DNA of 64,000 nucleotides, from assembly GCF_030848805.1 (NCBI RefSeq), contig NC_092368.1, positions 10,052,122 to 10,116,121 on the forward strand, given 5' to 3'. This stretch comes from Temnothorax longispinosus. Taxonomy: Eukaryota; Arthropoda; Insecta; Hymenoptera; Formicidae. This document shows, piece by piece, positions 1-11,368 of the stretch. A program made the translations under genes and the position numbers. How positions within the stretch are numbered: position 1 is the stretch's first letter; each line of letters begins with the position of its first letter. The notes under the pieces are model-generated. The model was not told where the DNA came from. It ran no database searches and was given only the letters and a program-made list of their open reading frames with translations.

Positions 1-1130
1 TGTGGGAAGGGATATTTTATTGTCATCTGCAATGTTATAATATATATATTTTATTCATAAATCAACATCAGAAAAGATACGCGAGACATAATAGACGAGC
101 CAAGTCAGTCGACGCGCTAACGCATACGACTTTCGATGAACCGGCTATGGCTATGCTACGACTCGCGGAAGAACGAGACATCCGAGTGTATGTCTGCGCT
201 CTTCTACCCGCCCGAAGCTGGCCGAGCCGCCGCCGAGCGCCCAGCGCACACGTACACGGCTCCGTCAGCTGTGTGCGTGCCCCCACCAGGCGCGCAGGCA
301 GCGGGCAAAACAGCACCATTGGCATCTCTGGGCCACTTTGCACTTGGTCGACGAACGGCCGAACACGGCGCACTTCGCACTTGAAGGTTCTGACGACGAG
401 CAGCCACGTGGCGCACCTCGTCCGTCGTTTCCTTCGCGGAGGACGGCTCAGCGGCGAATCCCGCTGGTCACGGTTACTTGCTCGACCGGCCAAAGATGGC
501 GGACGCTGCACGTGGCTTGCTACCACGCGAGCCGACAACGGCTCACCTATCCCGCGAGACCCCGAGAACCTAATCGCACGGAAATCTGAAGAATCGCAAA
601 CGGAAATCTTGACGCGAAACGTAAATTCTCGTCAGCGGAGACGAAAGTTCAGAACCACAAGCAAAAAGCTGAGCTCGCGTGGACGGACATCTTGACGACA
701 CGAAACGGAGGTTTTGACGACGCGAGACGTAGATCTCGACAACGCGAGACGGAAATCTTGACAACGCGAGACGAGGTCTTGACGATACGAGGCGAGATCG
801 GAGCTAACGCGAGCGGATATCTCGCTCACGCGAACTCGGGCCGCTTTCCGCATCTGCTTTCCCTTCACAAGCAAACTCGAGAACCTTCAATGAGCGTTAA
901 CTCACACGTTTTTTGGCCGTACTTTACGCACCGAGGAAGGAGGGCGTCTGCCCTACCGCGAACTTACATCTAGGGACCGAGATCAATCGTCGATAGATCC
1001 GCGCCGCGGGGCCGAAAGCTCGTGTCGCCGAGCGCGACACCCGGCGGGGAGGTGCCTCGCGAGTAAAGCTCCCAGAGTCGGAGCGACGAATCACGGCTGG
1101 GCAGTAACGGCTCACTCAACCGAAACAGAA
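1..1130. other. GC-rich non-coding stretch
   Basis: After about 60 AT-rich bases this stretch is GC-rich and full of CGA/ACG words. Several overlapping open frames occur on both strands, but none shows a recognisable domain, a splice signal or codon-like composition, so I treat them as chance frames in CpG-rich DNA. It could be the remains of an LTR or LINE untranslated region. The GC content drops sharply near 1130. Confidence 0.5.
692..800. repeat. 22-bp degenerate tandem repeat
   Basis: Five consecutive copies of a unit close to TTGACGACGCGAGACGGAAATC begin near 692, 714, 736, 758 and 779. More diverged copies of the same words extend back to about 565. This is a short minisatellite; the frames running through it are by-products of the repeat. 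Confidence 0.75.
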
Positions 1131-1839
1131 ATATATTTTTGAAATATTAATTTAATTTTACATATTTAATGTTTTATAATCTTGTTCCAAAATATTTAAA
1201 AATATTTTAAATTTATTATTGGTTCTATAATCTTTTTTTAAATATTTTTGAAATATTATGAAATAATATTTCAATCTAATAATTGATAATTTTTAATAAT
1301 AATTGGTAATAATTTTTAATTAAAAAAATGCATGGTAGCGCATTTTTTCGTGCCAGTTCGCAACGGCGCCGCTAGGCGGCGCATAATGGTAAGACTAACT
1401 TGCAAGTAAATTTCAGTTGGGATCTAATATAAGCAGGCCTCCGGCGAAGCAAAATCATGACATTTGCGACACATATCTTCGCCAGCAATACGATGCAAGA
1501 TTTATCCAACACATCACGATACTATAAATATACTAAATATTTTCCAAAGTAAGATGTAAAGATGTATATGTATTTTCAAATATTAAAAAAATCTTTTAAA
1601 CGTGAAACAATTATTGCTAATTGGGTCTAACATATTTTATTTTTCGAAGCAATATTTCTAAAAGATTTTACAAATATTATTGAATATATTAATTTGCAAT
1701 CTTTTAAAAATATTTTTCTGACATGATCTGACATAAAAACATTCTAAAAATATTTTTGTAAATTATTTTAATCTTCCTAAAAAATATTTTAAAAATATTT
1801 GGTGCTGTATAGGGTATGGGATATGATCAAATTTTAGTT
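1131..1839. other. AT-rich intergenic sequence
   Basis: Very AT-rich, with many AAATATTTTTGAAATATT-like words that make local inverted repeats. A short GC island at about 1345-1400 carries the palindrome-like CGGCGCCGCTAGGCGGCGC. No gene or element boundary is visible. Confidence 0.5.
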
Positions 1840-4374
1840 AGTCAAAATGACGTCAAATTGCATAAACTTTTGGTGTTTTCTTGACGTCATATCTATGTCA
1901 CGATGACATAATTTTGACGTTCCTTTGACTATTCAGAATTATTGATATAATAGAGAAATCAAGATAGTATTTAATAAACGTCATATTTGACTGTTTATGA
2001 TACATTTATTGTCAATACACAGGTACAGATTATAGATAATGTAGGTCACTTGTAAACGTTATTGCACAGTAATCTAGTTTACAAATCATAAAACGAAGTA
2101 ACTAAAAATAATCTTTTATCAATATTGAACTGTAAAACTCCAGTTAGTTGGTGCAAACATAGCAAAAACAGAAAATATATAATGTCAAGTAATAATTTTT
2201 TAAATATGAAAAACATGTATAACTTTAAAAAACCAAAAGGAATAAATTCAAAATAAAATGTGGAAATATGTGCGGTAACATTAAACTGAAAACAAAATGT
2301 GTGAAAGATGACGTTAATCTCTCATTTACGTTGACCAGAAGTATTCAACCAGCGCTTCATGGATTTTTCAGCATTCTTCAACGATTGATCTTTAAAACGG
2401 CCCATTATGGCACCTATACAGCAACTGAAAAAAAATGAATAGAAGTGACAGTATAAACACACTATAGAAACACTTACAAAACAAAGCCTCCTTAATCCTT
2501 GTTCCATAAAAAAAGATTTTCACTCCTCTAGTTCCTTTCCAGCTCTGTCACCATTGAGGCAACCTAAAATTGGCCAAAATTGATCATCTGCACTCTTATA
2601 TAATTGGACACCATCGATATTAATGTCTACTACAATTTGATTATTATTTTGCAAATAGTTATCAGTTAATATTTCATCAAGGTTAATCTTGATACTCTTA
2701 TACCACATTAGGCCTTGACCAACTTTTTTAACATTCACAGTACGAGGAGTACGAAGAATTGTTTTATATGATTTTGGCAAACCAGGGAAAATAACTCGCA
2801 GACCTGCTACAAGCTTGTCCATTTTTTTGAATGAAACACCCCATTCTGTTAAGAAGTTCAATAAATATGTCTCCATGTCATAAACAGGACGATCTCTCAA
2901 ATACTCAATATCAATTTTAACTTCATCTTCTAATTCATCACTGCTGCTGTGTTTACTATATTCAACATCTTTAGTTTGATGATTTGGTGGATTATGTACT
3001 AATGCATCTTCAACAATTAAGTCATTATCCTGAACGTTATTGCTTTCATCAATAGGCACAGCAGGTAAAACATCGGAGAGATTACAGCGTGCTCCATCTA
3101 ATACATCTAACATATTCTCTATCTGAGTCAACTGATCTTGAATTTCAGCTTTACAGAAACGTTTGGCATTGGCTTTAGAAGCCTGAGCATATATAGTTTT
3201 CTTTTCATGACCAGATCTATAACCCAAAACAAAATGTATTAACATTGTAATTCATATAATTTAAAAGTAATCCATTTAAAATTAAGTCCGCTACCGTACA
3301 TTTTGTTTGTAGTGTTAATAAAAAAAAAAGATCAAATAGGTGCATTTCTTCAAATTTGAGAGGAGTGAATTGAACATTTACTTTATTAACACCTATCGTG
3401 AAAAGTTTAATGTATCCTACAAATTTACCATTTTACTGTAAAGAAATATATTAAAATATTAAACATATGAGATCAAGTATAACCTATAAGAATGACGAAG
3501 TATTTTATGAAATAAAATAGAGTAGAGTTGCAATGAAAAGAAATGTGTCACAAAAGGAACAAGTAGATAAATAGGAAGATAATAATGTTAAGTTCAATTT
3601 TGTCGTGCAACACTTGTAAAGTAGATGCCAGGAAGAAGAAAGTAAACGCAAATCGAGATTTAATAACCTCTTTCTGAAACTCTTTCGACATTTTGATATT
3701 TTAATCTTGTGTTTTTCTTAACTTTCTGTACTTATAATAATAGCACTTCTGTTCTAACTTTCTGAAATTACACCATTACAACAATCACATTAGTCTCAAC
3801 CTTAATTCCGGAACAAGATCGTGCCGGCTCATGTCGCACTCGTGAGCGTGACATGCGCACATTGGTTTTCACGTTCGTGCATTTTCATTGTAAATAATAT
3901 TGACAGGTAACGCGACAGAGTCGAACAAAACTTCTGGCATTTATTTATTTTGTATTTAGAAAAAATAAAGTACATTCCACATTAAAATAAATTATTAATA
4001 TTGTAAATAATAAATAAAATCATCTTTGTATTAAAGAAGAAATAAATATTTGCTAATTATAATTGAAACTGAAAAAAATAAATTAAGACACAAAAAGTGC
4101 AAATCTTACAAAAAAGATTCACAGTTTTATATTATTTTACATTGGTATCTGAATAATGGTCAAACTCTGACCTTTTTGTGACTATTCTTATATCATACTT
4201 TTCATAATAAATAAGCATATATACAGTCAAGAAACATTTTCTAAAAATCAAAAAGACACAATAAAAAAGGAGTCAATATAAAGTCATTTCTAAGTCATCT
4301 GAGATCGAGATTTCAATCATAATCAAAAATTGTAAATTTTGTTAATATGACGTCAAATTGACATCATTTTGACT
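1840..4374. mobile_element. TIR DNA transposon, EnSpm/tnp2-like, deleted
   Basis: The ends form an inverted repeat: 1841-1860 reads GTCAAAATGACGTCAAATTG and the reverse complement of 4354-4373 matches it at 18 of 20 bases. TGACGTCA-type words recur just inside both ends (1853, 1883, 1914, 4349), like subterminal transposase-binding repeats. The only coding content is a tnp2-like fragment on the minus strand, so this looks like a non-autonomous deletion derivative of about 2.5 kb. No convincing target-site duplication was found (TTA on the left, TTT on the right for a 3-bp model). The superfamily call is an inference from the coding fragment. Confidence 0.55.
2322..3216 (-). pseudogene. tnp2-like (EnSpm/CMC) transposase N-terminal fragment
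   Basis: A minus-strand exon appears to start after a TTATAG acceptor at 3216 and runs to about 2520. It encodes a basic N-terminus, an acidic linker, then the hallmark VDINIDGVQLYKSADDQFWPILG block (given here as family motif DG-x5-S-x4-FWPI) seen in Transposase_21/tnp2 proteins around the first catalytic Asp. After that block the frame stops within a dozen residues. A second open piece at 2322-2425 follows a TTTTTTTCAG acceptor, but no frame joins it cleanly to the upstream exon. The later catalytic residues are missing, so the product cannot be an active transposase. The corresponding block in the intact copy at 19968-22445 is similar. Confidence 0.6.
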
Positions 4375-5290
4375 TTTCTGTTCTCCTTGGATATGTAAGC
4401 ATAGGTGCCATCAATGTAAGCAATTACTCTGGGTTCATTGGGTTGTGAATTGTACAGGCCATTAGCAAAATCATTAACGTGTCTTTCAATGAATTCATCT
4501 CTCGTTATTGCTTGAAAATCAATATTTTGAGGTACAAATCGTTGCATAAGGGATCTTCTCACTGTTTGAATAGTTAAACTTACGGTTTGTCTGCTAGGAT
4601 AAAAGATGACTTTCAAAAATTCATCACTCAGGCCCTGACGTAGTTTACAGAGAAACAACAGAAGATGAATATACCTGTAACCTCCTTCTCGTGGTACTAA
4701 ATCACAAAATGTATATAACTCGCGGAACTGATCCTTTGATATGGGTGCTATCGATTTAAACTCTTTATCAGTAAAACTATTTTCATCATTATATGAGCAA
4801 CCGTTCTGACTAACTCTGAAATTTTTGCAGAATAATTTGCAACTGCTGTCCACGTATCACATACGGTCTGTTGATAAACTTCAATTCATCTAATAAGTAT
4901 TGTTACAACAACCCATTATCATCTAGGTGGATTCTGCAATATTTAGCTGTTTCAGGTATATAAATATTCCTTGTGACAAAAACATTTACTCGGCACTAAA
5001 CTGATAATCTCTGTATATTAGCATATTGATTACAGATCATACAGGTATAACTATAGAGGTTTGTGTCAATACGTTCAATCGCAAACAAGTTGGGTCACGC
5101 TCAATAGCTTCCATTTTATTGAGAATAGAACGATTGCATTTAGCCCAAATATAGTAAGATCCGTTATATCAAGTGGTAATCGATTATTTGCATCGCGTTT
5201 GATAATAGCGATTTCTTGCTTATTCAAGTTATCATCGCCGTCAATTCGTGCCGATTGTGCTGGTCGCACTACGGCATTACACACGTAACA
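4375..5290 (-). pseudogene. DDE_4-type (HARBI1-like) transposase, truncated
   Basis: Reading the minus strand from about 5290, a degenerate N-terminal Cys-rich region ending in CNRSILNKMEAIERDPTC gives way to an ORF (4853 down to 4375). That ORF has a helix-turn-helix-like region (residues about 30-110) and the block VIAYIDGTYAYI, the first catalytic Asp of DDE superfamily endonucleases. Two in-frame stops and at least one frameshift interrupt the N-terminal part. Three residues after the IDGTYAYISK block the frame enters the terminal repeat of the element at 1840-4374, and the rest of the catalytic domain is not found beyond it. I infer truncation, possibly linked to that insertion. Confidence 0.6.
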
Positions 5291-5565
5291 CTGTAGTCTA
5301 TTTCTATTTTTGAATGCTATGATTTTATGGATTTCATAACATTTAATCGATTCAGAAACCGATTAATTTTTTTTACCATGAGTGACGGGAAGTTGGAGAA
5401 CGGAATGAAGAAAGATCGAGTTTTCTTCTTCAACTCTTAACTGTATCGATGCCAATCACTGTCAAGAGCCGTATAAAGACAACAGATGTACGTGGTACAG
5501 TTCAGTATATGTGGATTTCTAATGTATGTTAATTATAAAAGTGGACATATATAATGTGTATGTAT

Positions 5566-6120
5566 TGTAAGAAATCGAAAGAGGCCCACCCGATAGGTGG
5601 CCCCACATGACGCACGCGAGCGGCGCGGTAACTACGATGGCTAGAGGCGCTGGCCATCGCCGCCAACGCGCGATTGGAGAGTGTGTGTGATTGGTCGGTC
5701 GGCGATGACGCAAGTTGTTTACGCGAAATGTGTAACGGTCGTACAAGTCCGAACGTGTTCGAGCGAGTCGAGACGAGTCAAGTGTGCGAGAAGCTTCGAT
5801 AGAGTTCTGAGGAAATCTCCGTAGAGATCGGACGTGCGTCGGAGGGCTCATGCCTTTGTAGTCGTATCCCGGCGTATCGGTTCGTAATTCATAAGTCCGT
5901 GCAATGGACTTCGCGGAGATGTAAAAGTGAAATATATATTAAATAAGCGTTATCTATCCTTGTCTTCTTTTCCTCTCAACACCACCCTCGTTTTCCTTCG
6001 TAATAAGCGGTATCTAATACTCGCGCCACGTTGTCGAGGTCATCCTGCAAATTCCTTCGTGAATACCGGTGAAGCAATAATTATCAAAAGAAACGATAAT
6101 TCCGAAACAAACATTTTACA
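5566..6120 (+). mobile_element. Solo LTR (555 bp) with GTAT target duplication
   Basis: Starts TGTAAGAAATCG and ends CATTTTACA, so the ends form the TGTAA...TTACA inverted repeat expected of an LTR. It is flanked by GTAT on both sides (5562-5565 and 6121-6124), a 4-bp target duplication. It is GC-rich, unlike its AT-rich flanks. No second LTR or internal coding region is present, which fits a solo LTR left by LTR-LTR recombination. Orientation is arbitrary because the ends are symmetric; superfamily is unknown. Confidence 0.7.
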
Positions 6121-6711
6121 GTATTGTATAAGTTTAATATACATTCATTGATACTACAGTTTATATATTGGTATATGGGGCATTTTTTCTCAAAATAGCC
6201 ACCCCTCTGCACATTTTATTTTTGAAAATAAAATGCTTTGCGATATCTCAAAATTTCCGTCGAAAACTCAATTTTTGGATGCCGTATGGCAATTTTCATT
6301 TACATTCAAGGGTGGGGAAGTATGACCAAAATATCGCTCAAACCATCCTAAAAAATAGGAAAGTATGCAAATAACATCTAAAATCTTAGCAGTTTCTATC
6401 AAATTCGATGCAACTTTGAAACAAAATGGTTTATGACATCCAATTAAATAGTTTTCAGACGTTACCCCCCCCCTTATAATCAAAATAAATCCTTCAAAAC
6501 CACCCCTGAATCATCATTTCGACAAATTGACAATTATTCTAAAACAAATAAAGTAAAAAAATTTAAATAAAGTTTACGGGCCGTAAAATTCTTTCAGAAT
6601 ATATTTCAATCAAATTCACCTCCATAAGGATCATAACCAATCAATACAAATCATCTCCTACACATCATTTAGACAACTAGGCAATTATTCACAGGCAATT
6701 AAACATAAAAC
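6121..6711. other. Non-coding, no feature seen
   Basis: AT-rich sequence with a C10 run near 6465 and no open frame resembling a protein family. I see nothing to annotate except homopolymer runs. Confidence 0.4.
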
Positions 6712-6875
6712 TTTTTTATTAAGTCTACAGGCCATAGAATTCTACTAAAATGTATTTGGATCCAAGTCAACCTCATTTTTAGGGGATGATTTTTAAGGGC
6801 AGATTTTGATCATCATGAATGTGAATTTTATCAAAATAAATTCTGGTAGAATTCTATGGCCTGTAGACTTAATAA
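6712..6875. repeat. Inverted repeat with ~28-bp arms
   Basis: TTATTAAGTCTACAGGCCAT at about 6716-6735 is mirrored at about 6856-6875, with the shared core continuing through AGAATTCTAC. The spacer is about 105 bp. Small palindromic unit, possibly a MITE remnant; the right arm abuts a GGGA/GA microsatellite. Confidence 0.6.
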
Positions 6876-6880
6876 AAGCA

Positions 6881-6950
6881 GGGAGGGAGCGAGGGTGGGA
6901 GGGAGGGAGGGAGGGAGGGAGGGAGGGGGGAGAGAGAGAGAGAGAGAGAG

Positions 6951-7006
<56 letters not shown>

Positions 7007-7014
7007 CAGAGAGC
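6881..7014. repeat. (GGGA)n / (GA)n microsatellite
   Basis: A GGGA-type run passes into a long GA run with occasional CA changes. The predicted Ser/Leu-rich or Arg/Glu-rich peptides here are low-complexity artefacts. Confidence 0.95.
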
Positions 7015-7137
7015 AAAATCCAAACAATCTAATACTCATTAATGATCAACACCCCTCCCCACACACACAGCAAAGAGGGTTTGGAGTCAAAAAATGCTAC
7101 GGGAATGACGAACCGTAGGGTCTTTATCTCTGCTGTG

Positions 7138-7138
7138 A

Positions 7139-7194
<56 letters not shown>

Positions 7195-7195
7195 C
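7138..7195. repeat. (ACGC)n microsatellite
   Basis: About fourteen near-perfect ACGC units. Frames through it translate to ARTHARTH or CVRACVRA repeats and are not genes. Confidence 0.95.
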
Positions 7196-7412
7196 TAGAC
7201 CGAGGGTCACATATATCGAGTCCAAAAGAGCCTATATCTAACATATCAAATCTGGACCTTCAAGGGCTTATAGCGCGGAAACGGCTAATAGGATCAAGTT
7301 ATGCTCATTGAGACATTTGTTCAGAATGACGAGAATTACAACATATCCAAAAATTAACCAAATCCGCAGAAAGACATTTTTCCCTAAGAATGGTGCGGGT
7401 TCCTTTTACTTA

Positions 7413-7647
7413 CAGTTTGTGTTTTGCATAAATTCGTCTTATACTTCTGCTTCAAAACTGCAATTTTTTTGTAGCACGATAAATGATAGCCGTAATTTTG
7501 TACTGATTCGATTGTCAGCTGAATGCTGCCGTATTTGAAATCTAGTTTTTTACGACGAAACAGTAACATTGAAAAGCACTTTTCGAAAGGTACATTGTTA
7601 AATGCAAGCACTGCTCCACCAGTGTCGCACAGAAAACACTTGTCCAT
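7413..7647 (-). pseudogene. Zinc-binding N-terminal exon, probably transposon-associated
   Basis: A minus-strand exon with ATG at 7647 encodes a compact Cys/His pattern: KCFLC near the start, a middle Cys, then GYHLSCYKKI. This C-x2-C ... YH-x2-CYK arrangement is common at the N-terminus of repeated insect proteins of unknown function that travel with mobile elements. A GTAAGT donor follows at about 7413 (after CAAACT), and no downstream exon is recognisable before the microsatellites. I class it as an isolated exon relic; host-gene origin cannot be excluded. Confidence 0.4.
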
Positions 7648-7793
7648 TTTTCAAAAATAACAATTTAACTCGTAAAATGTTGAAAAATGTTCACATCTAC
7701 TGTCGACCTGGTTGAGCACTATTGACGCACACGTAAACGAAGTAACCTCTGTGTCTCTCTCTTGTGTATACATTCGAGTTTAGAACTCTATGT

Positions 7794-8790
7794 TGTGACG
7801 TGACATAGTCACGTCCCCTGTCCAGATAGCTCGACCGGGGGGAACGTCCGGGATGTCGTCTCCGCCGGAGCGGGGCGGGGCGACAGCGTTAGAATTCGGT
7901 AGACATTATATTATTTCCGAGAATTTCAGGTGTCGAGTAGATGGCCAGGAGAAAATTGTAACGACTTGAGTCGCGCCGTGGAAGTTTACGGGAAACGTTC
8001 TACGTAGGAGTTGGCCGGCGGACGGGTCACGATTGGGCCCATTTGCCGATGTTGCTTGGAGCGTCTTGCAGGGCGAGTGCATCAGCCTTGATGTTCGCCG
8101 GGATGAAGCCTGCCGAATCGCTAAGGAGAGAGATCGCCACGGAACACTGCCTACCGGCCGACGGAGCCATGGCCTGGCCAGCCTGGCCGTCGCACACCGG
8201 CACCAGAGTTGCGGCCCGATCAACCGGACTCGAGAATAGGCTTTTCAAACCTACCGCCGGCGAGCGAGGAAGCCGCGAGGGGCGCGACAAGAGCGGGAGA
8301 CGCTCGACTCGCGTAGGGCTGATCGGCAAGGAGGGCTTGCAAGGACGGCGCGCAGGCGCGGGCCCGACGTAATCCCGCCGGGACTTAGGCTAATTTCCGC
8401 GTTATTGTATCTCGTAGTTTCCGCAGTCCGCAGCAAAATATTCGAGAGAAAAATTGTAATTTACCGATTCATTCTAAAGTAACCTGCCGATTTATTCTGA
8501 AGTAATCTTCTCTCTCAAATTGTAATTCACCGATTCCGTCTGAAACAACTTGCTGATTTATTCTGACGTAACCTTTTCTGTCAAATACATTATATTTGTA
8601 TTTTGTTATTTGCGTGTGTTAACTGCGCTACGTTCCCTCTCCTCCTCCAACCGCGATTAACCAAAGAAACTCACATCATCATCATCATCATCATCAGTTG
8701 CGCTACAACCCAATGCGGGTCTTGGCCTCCTTGAAGAAACTCACACTTGAGAGAATTGCGATCTTGTGGATCGTGGTGCAAGGAATCGCA
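7794..8790 (+). mobile_element. 5' LTR of a retrotransposon (997 bp)
   Basis: Begins TGTGACGTGACATAGTCACG and ends CGCA directly before a primer-binding site. The same start (TGTGACGTGACAAGTCGCG) and the same end arrangement (CA, CC, TGGCGCCCAA) recur at 49636-51809, which is strong internal evidence for the boundaries although most of the interior differs. It contains 33-66-bp quasi-repeats at about 8440-8590 and a CAT microsatellite. No gag or pol follows, so the element is truncated after its leader. Confidence 0.65.
8671..8734 (+). repeat. (CAT)n tract with conserved adjoining motif
   Basis: Eight or nine CAT units lead straight into a 37-base non-repetitive segment reading GCGCTACAACCCAATGCGGG and continuing to TTGGCCTCC. 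It resembles in layout the microsatellite-linked 'TGGACATAGGCCTCC' repeats abundant in other insects. That resemblance is from memory and is not tested here. Confidence 0.45.
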
Positions 8791-8792
8791 CC

Positions 8793-8802
8793 TGGCGCCC
8801 AA
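8793..8802 (+). other. Primer-binding site TGGCGCCCAA
   Basis: TGGCGCCCAA lies two bases after the LTR end (CA-CC-TGG). TGGCGCC is the usual start of a tRNA 3'-end complement used to prime minus-strand synthesis. The identical arrangement at 51800 supports it. The exact primer tRNA is not assigned. Confidence 0.65.
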
Positions 8803-10130
8803 TATTTTGAGGAATTATTTAGTCGAGCTACCATCTGGGTTTCTGAGAGTCTTGTCGTGATTGATTTTTAAGATCGTTAGTGAATAAAAGCGACGGCGCG
8901 CTCCTTCACGGCCGGCGAGACCGTGAGGACATCGTCGTTGTCGTCACAATGTATACATCTTTGTCAGCCGCGGGCCCAACACTCGGTTTTGTTTGATGGC
9001 CCGCGGTCAGCCAATCAACAAGCGAGCCCGTATTGCGAGCTCACACAGGTGAGAGCGGATCATTTAAAAGCTGGCAACCACCAGTTGCGGCAGCTTTTAC
9101 ACAGGCAACCATATTCGGAGCAAAAATATTGTGTAGAGGAAAAATTTAGCTTCAATTTGTGTAAAAATTGTCTCGATACACGATAAACGTTTATAATTAA
9201 CAAAAAAGAACCTTTTTGCACCTGGCTGCCAGAAGATTGCAGCAAACTGAGAGGTAACAACCTATTTTTTCAAGTTCTTTAGATCACTCTTTTTCATATG
9301 ACGCTTCATTTACTTCGCAAACAAATGAACAAAGTTGTTTAAAAAAATTTAATTGAAACAGCTCAAATTAAGGGTACTTGCGGCAAGATTTTGCTAGGCA
9401 CACCGGCCGCGATGTATGACCTGATATGTAATCTTCCATTAAAATCGCATTTCGATAAAATAACAGATGAACGTATAAATCACGCGGCCGGATCCCGTAC
9501 TACATTGTTTTTTTCGCTATAAATACATAAACGGAACGCATTTCCAACTTAACCCTTGTGGCAACGAGCCTCGGTCTCCCCTACTCTCTCTCTGCGCGTT
9601 TTTTATCATTTTTAAATAGGTAATTTTATACTGATTTTTAATATCACCAAAGACTCGTATGGTTTTTTATATTATTATATGTATAGTAGGTATATAAAGA
9701 TTATTTACGTTATTGGGCTACAAATATTGCTACGAATATTTAGCATCATTACCATATATTGCAAGTTTTGAAAAGAAAAAATTAAGCTGTCATCAAACAG
9801 CAAGTGAATAAGACTAGTATGAGTAACGTGTGTTTTTATTTTATTTCTCAAGAATTTATTTTTGCAACACAACTTTATCTTATATATTATTGAATTTGGC
9901 GCAACATAAGCTTCAATATAATTTTAAAAAATTTTCAAAATATTAAAAAACAATAATGAGTGATGGAGATAGTTAAAAGAAAAAAACAATTTTTGCCCCG
10001 ATCGACGTTCTCACCGACGATCTTATTGGACAACAAGAGTCAGGCGGGTATATACTTGTAGAGTGGCACCTACGAGATTCCTACAAAATCGATTCTTTCT
10101 AATCTGCTTAACTGTATGTTTTATTTTCAG
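8803..10130. other. Retroelement leader remnant and intron sequence
   Basis: About 400 bases after the primer-binding site are mixed in composition and hold a short + frame (8923-9186) with a CVEEKFSFNLCKNCLDTR tail that I cannot assign. From about 9260 the sequence is AT-rich with no coding signal until the polypyrimidine tract before the dynein exon. No upstream dynein exon was recognised. Confidence 0.4.
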
Positions 10131-10304
10131 GGTATAGTATCTGATCTTTTCCCGGGATTAATTCTACCATCGCCGAGCTATGAAGCACTTCTCGCAGCTG
10201 TGAACGATGTTGCACAAAAACAAAATCTTCAGACTGTGAAAGTGTTTCTATTGAAAATTGTACAGACCTATGAAATGATGATGGTCCGACATGGATTTAT
10301 GTTG
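10131..10304 (+). CDS. Axonemal dynein heavy chain, exon just before AAA2 P-loop
   Basis: Fifty-eight codons between a TTATTTTCAG acceptor and a strong GTGAGT donor, phase 0 at both ends. The peptide starts GIVSDLFPG and ends YEMMMVRHGFML, the segment of axonemal dynein heavy chains (DNAH3/DNAH7-like group, from memory) that links AAA1 to the AAA2 P-loop. In the family this is followed directly by V-G-[ED]-P-x-x-x-KT, exactly what opens the exon at 52250. It is part of a motor protein of about 4,000 residues that drives ciliary and sperm flagellar beating. The other exons lie outside the window or were not recognised. The intron after this exon is about 42 kb and full of transposons. Confidence 0.85.
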
Positions 10305-10513
10305 GTGAGTGATGTACTTCATTACAATGAGATTTAGAAATAAATACTGCCTAAATTAAGAAGGAAAATGCATTTAAAAATGACTAGAATATCAAATCTT
10401 TTTTTATTAAAAAAAAATAAATAAAAACAGATTTTTTAGTAGTTTTTTTTTTTTACTAAAAGGTGTGATCTACAAAATAATTTCTAGATATATCTTATTG
10501 TATCTAAAAGAAA

Positions 10514-10750
10514 TGTGCAAAATAGAAACTTGCATATTGCTTCCTCCCGATTACAGATTGCTATAATTGCTCCTATTTTGTTTCGCTCACAAAGCTCCTC
10601 TTATGAGGAAGCTTGTATTTTATTCAATGCATAATTATATTTATTAGTTTGGTTTCTTCATAGAGGAAGCTTTATGAGCGAAATGAAATAGAAGCAATGG
10701 TAGCGATCTGTAATAAGAAGGAAGCAATGTGCAAGTTTCTAATTTGCACA
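10514..10750. mobile_element. Foldback element of the GAGGAAGC family
   Basis: TGTGCAAAATAGAAACTTGC at the left is mirrored by GCAAGTTTCTAATTTGCACA at the right. The arms continue through CATATTGCTTCCT, a GATTACAGATTGCTA-like block and GAGGAAGCTT near the middle. Related fragments occur at 51953-52014, 55395-55455 and 60318-60460. No coding capacity; a MITE-like family of unknown superfamily. Confidence 0.65.
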
Positions 10751-11368
10751 CTTTTTTTCCTTTTCTAAAAAAGGCATGTCATCGATACTCGAATCTATCG
10801 AAGTATTGTTGTCATTTTTTCGCGATGCCGATTGGTTCTCTCTCTGCGCTTACTTCATGAGTGGCTGTCATGACATATTTTGACAGTTGTGTGTATCAAA
10901 AGGTGGTAATACTTAAGGAGAACTCCCTCCTTACCGATTTCGCTGAATTTAGGCTTAATCGACGCGTTTTTGCACAAAACGAACGAATCTGGCAGAAAAA
11001 AGCCCCGCTCTGCCCCGCGAAGCGAGATATTAACTGTTGAAATTGACGACTATCAGGTTATGAGACCTGTCATACCGACGCGATGTAGCGACTGGTAGCG
11101 ATCACGAACATGCCCTGCGGCCACATGCGCATGCTCCGTAGCCGCACGCGCATGCAAAAGAAGGTCACGTGACAACTGTCTGCTTGGTAAGTAACACAAT
11201 TTCAATCATTTCAAATGTTAATTCTCTTTTGTTTTAATCTTACGAGTCTAACTGTCAAGTTGTCAACACAATGCGACTGCACGAGTTTCTCGCAGTAACT
11301 CATAATAAAGAAAACTTAATTACTTATTTAATCGCTAAAAAAATACTTAATTATTTATTTAATTGCTA

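Noticed and set aside
1..1130. Several GC-rich frames of 60-180 codons
   Set aside because: Both strands and several frames are open at once, there is no domain or splice pattern, and part is a 22-bp tandem repeat.
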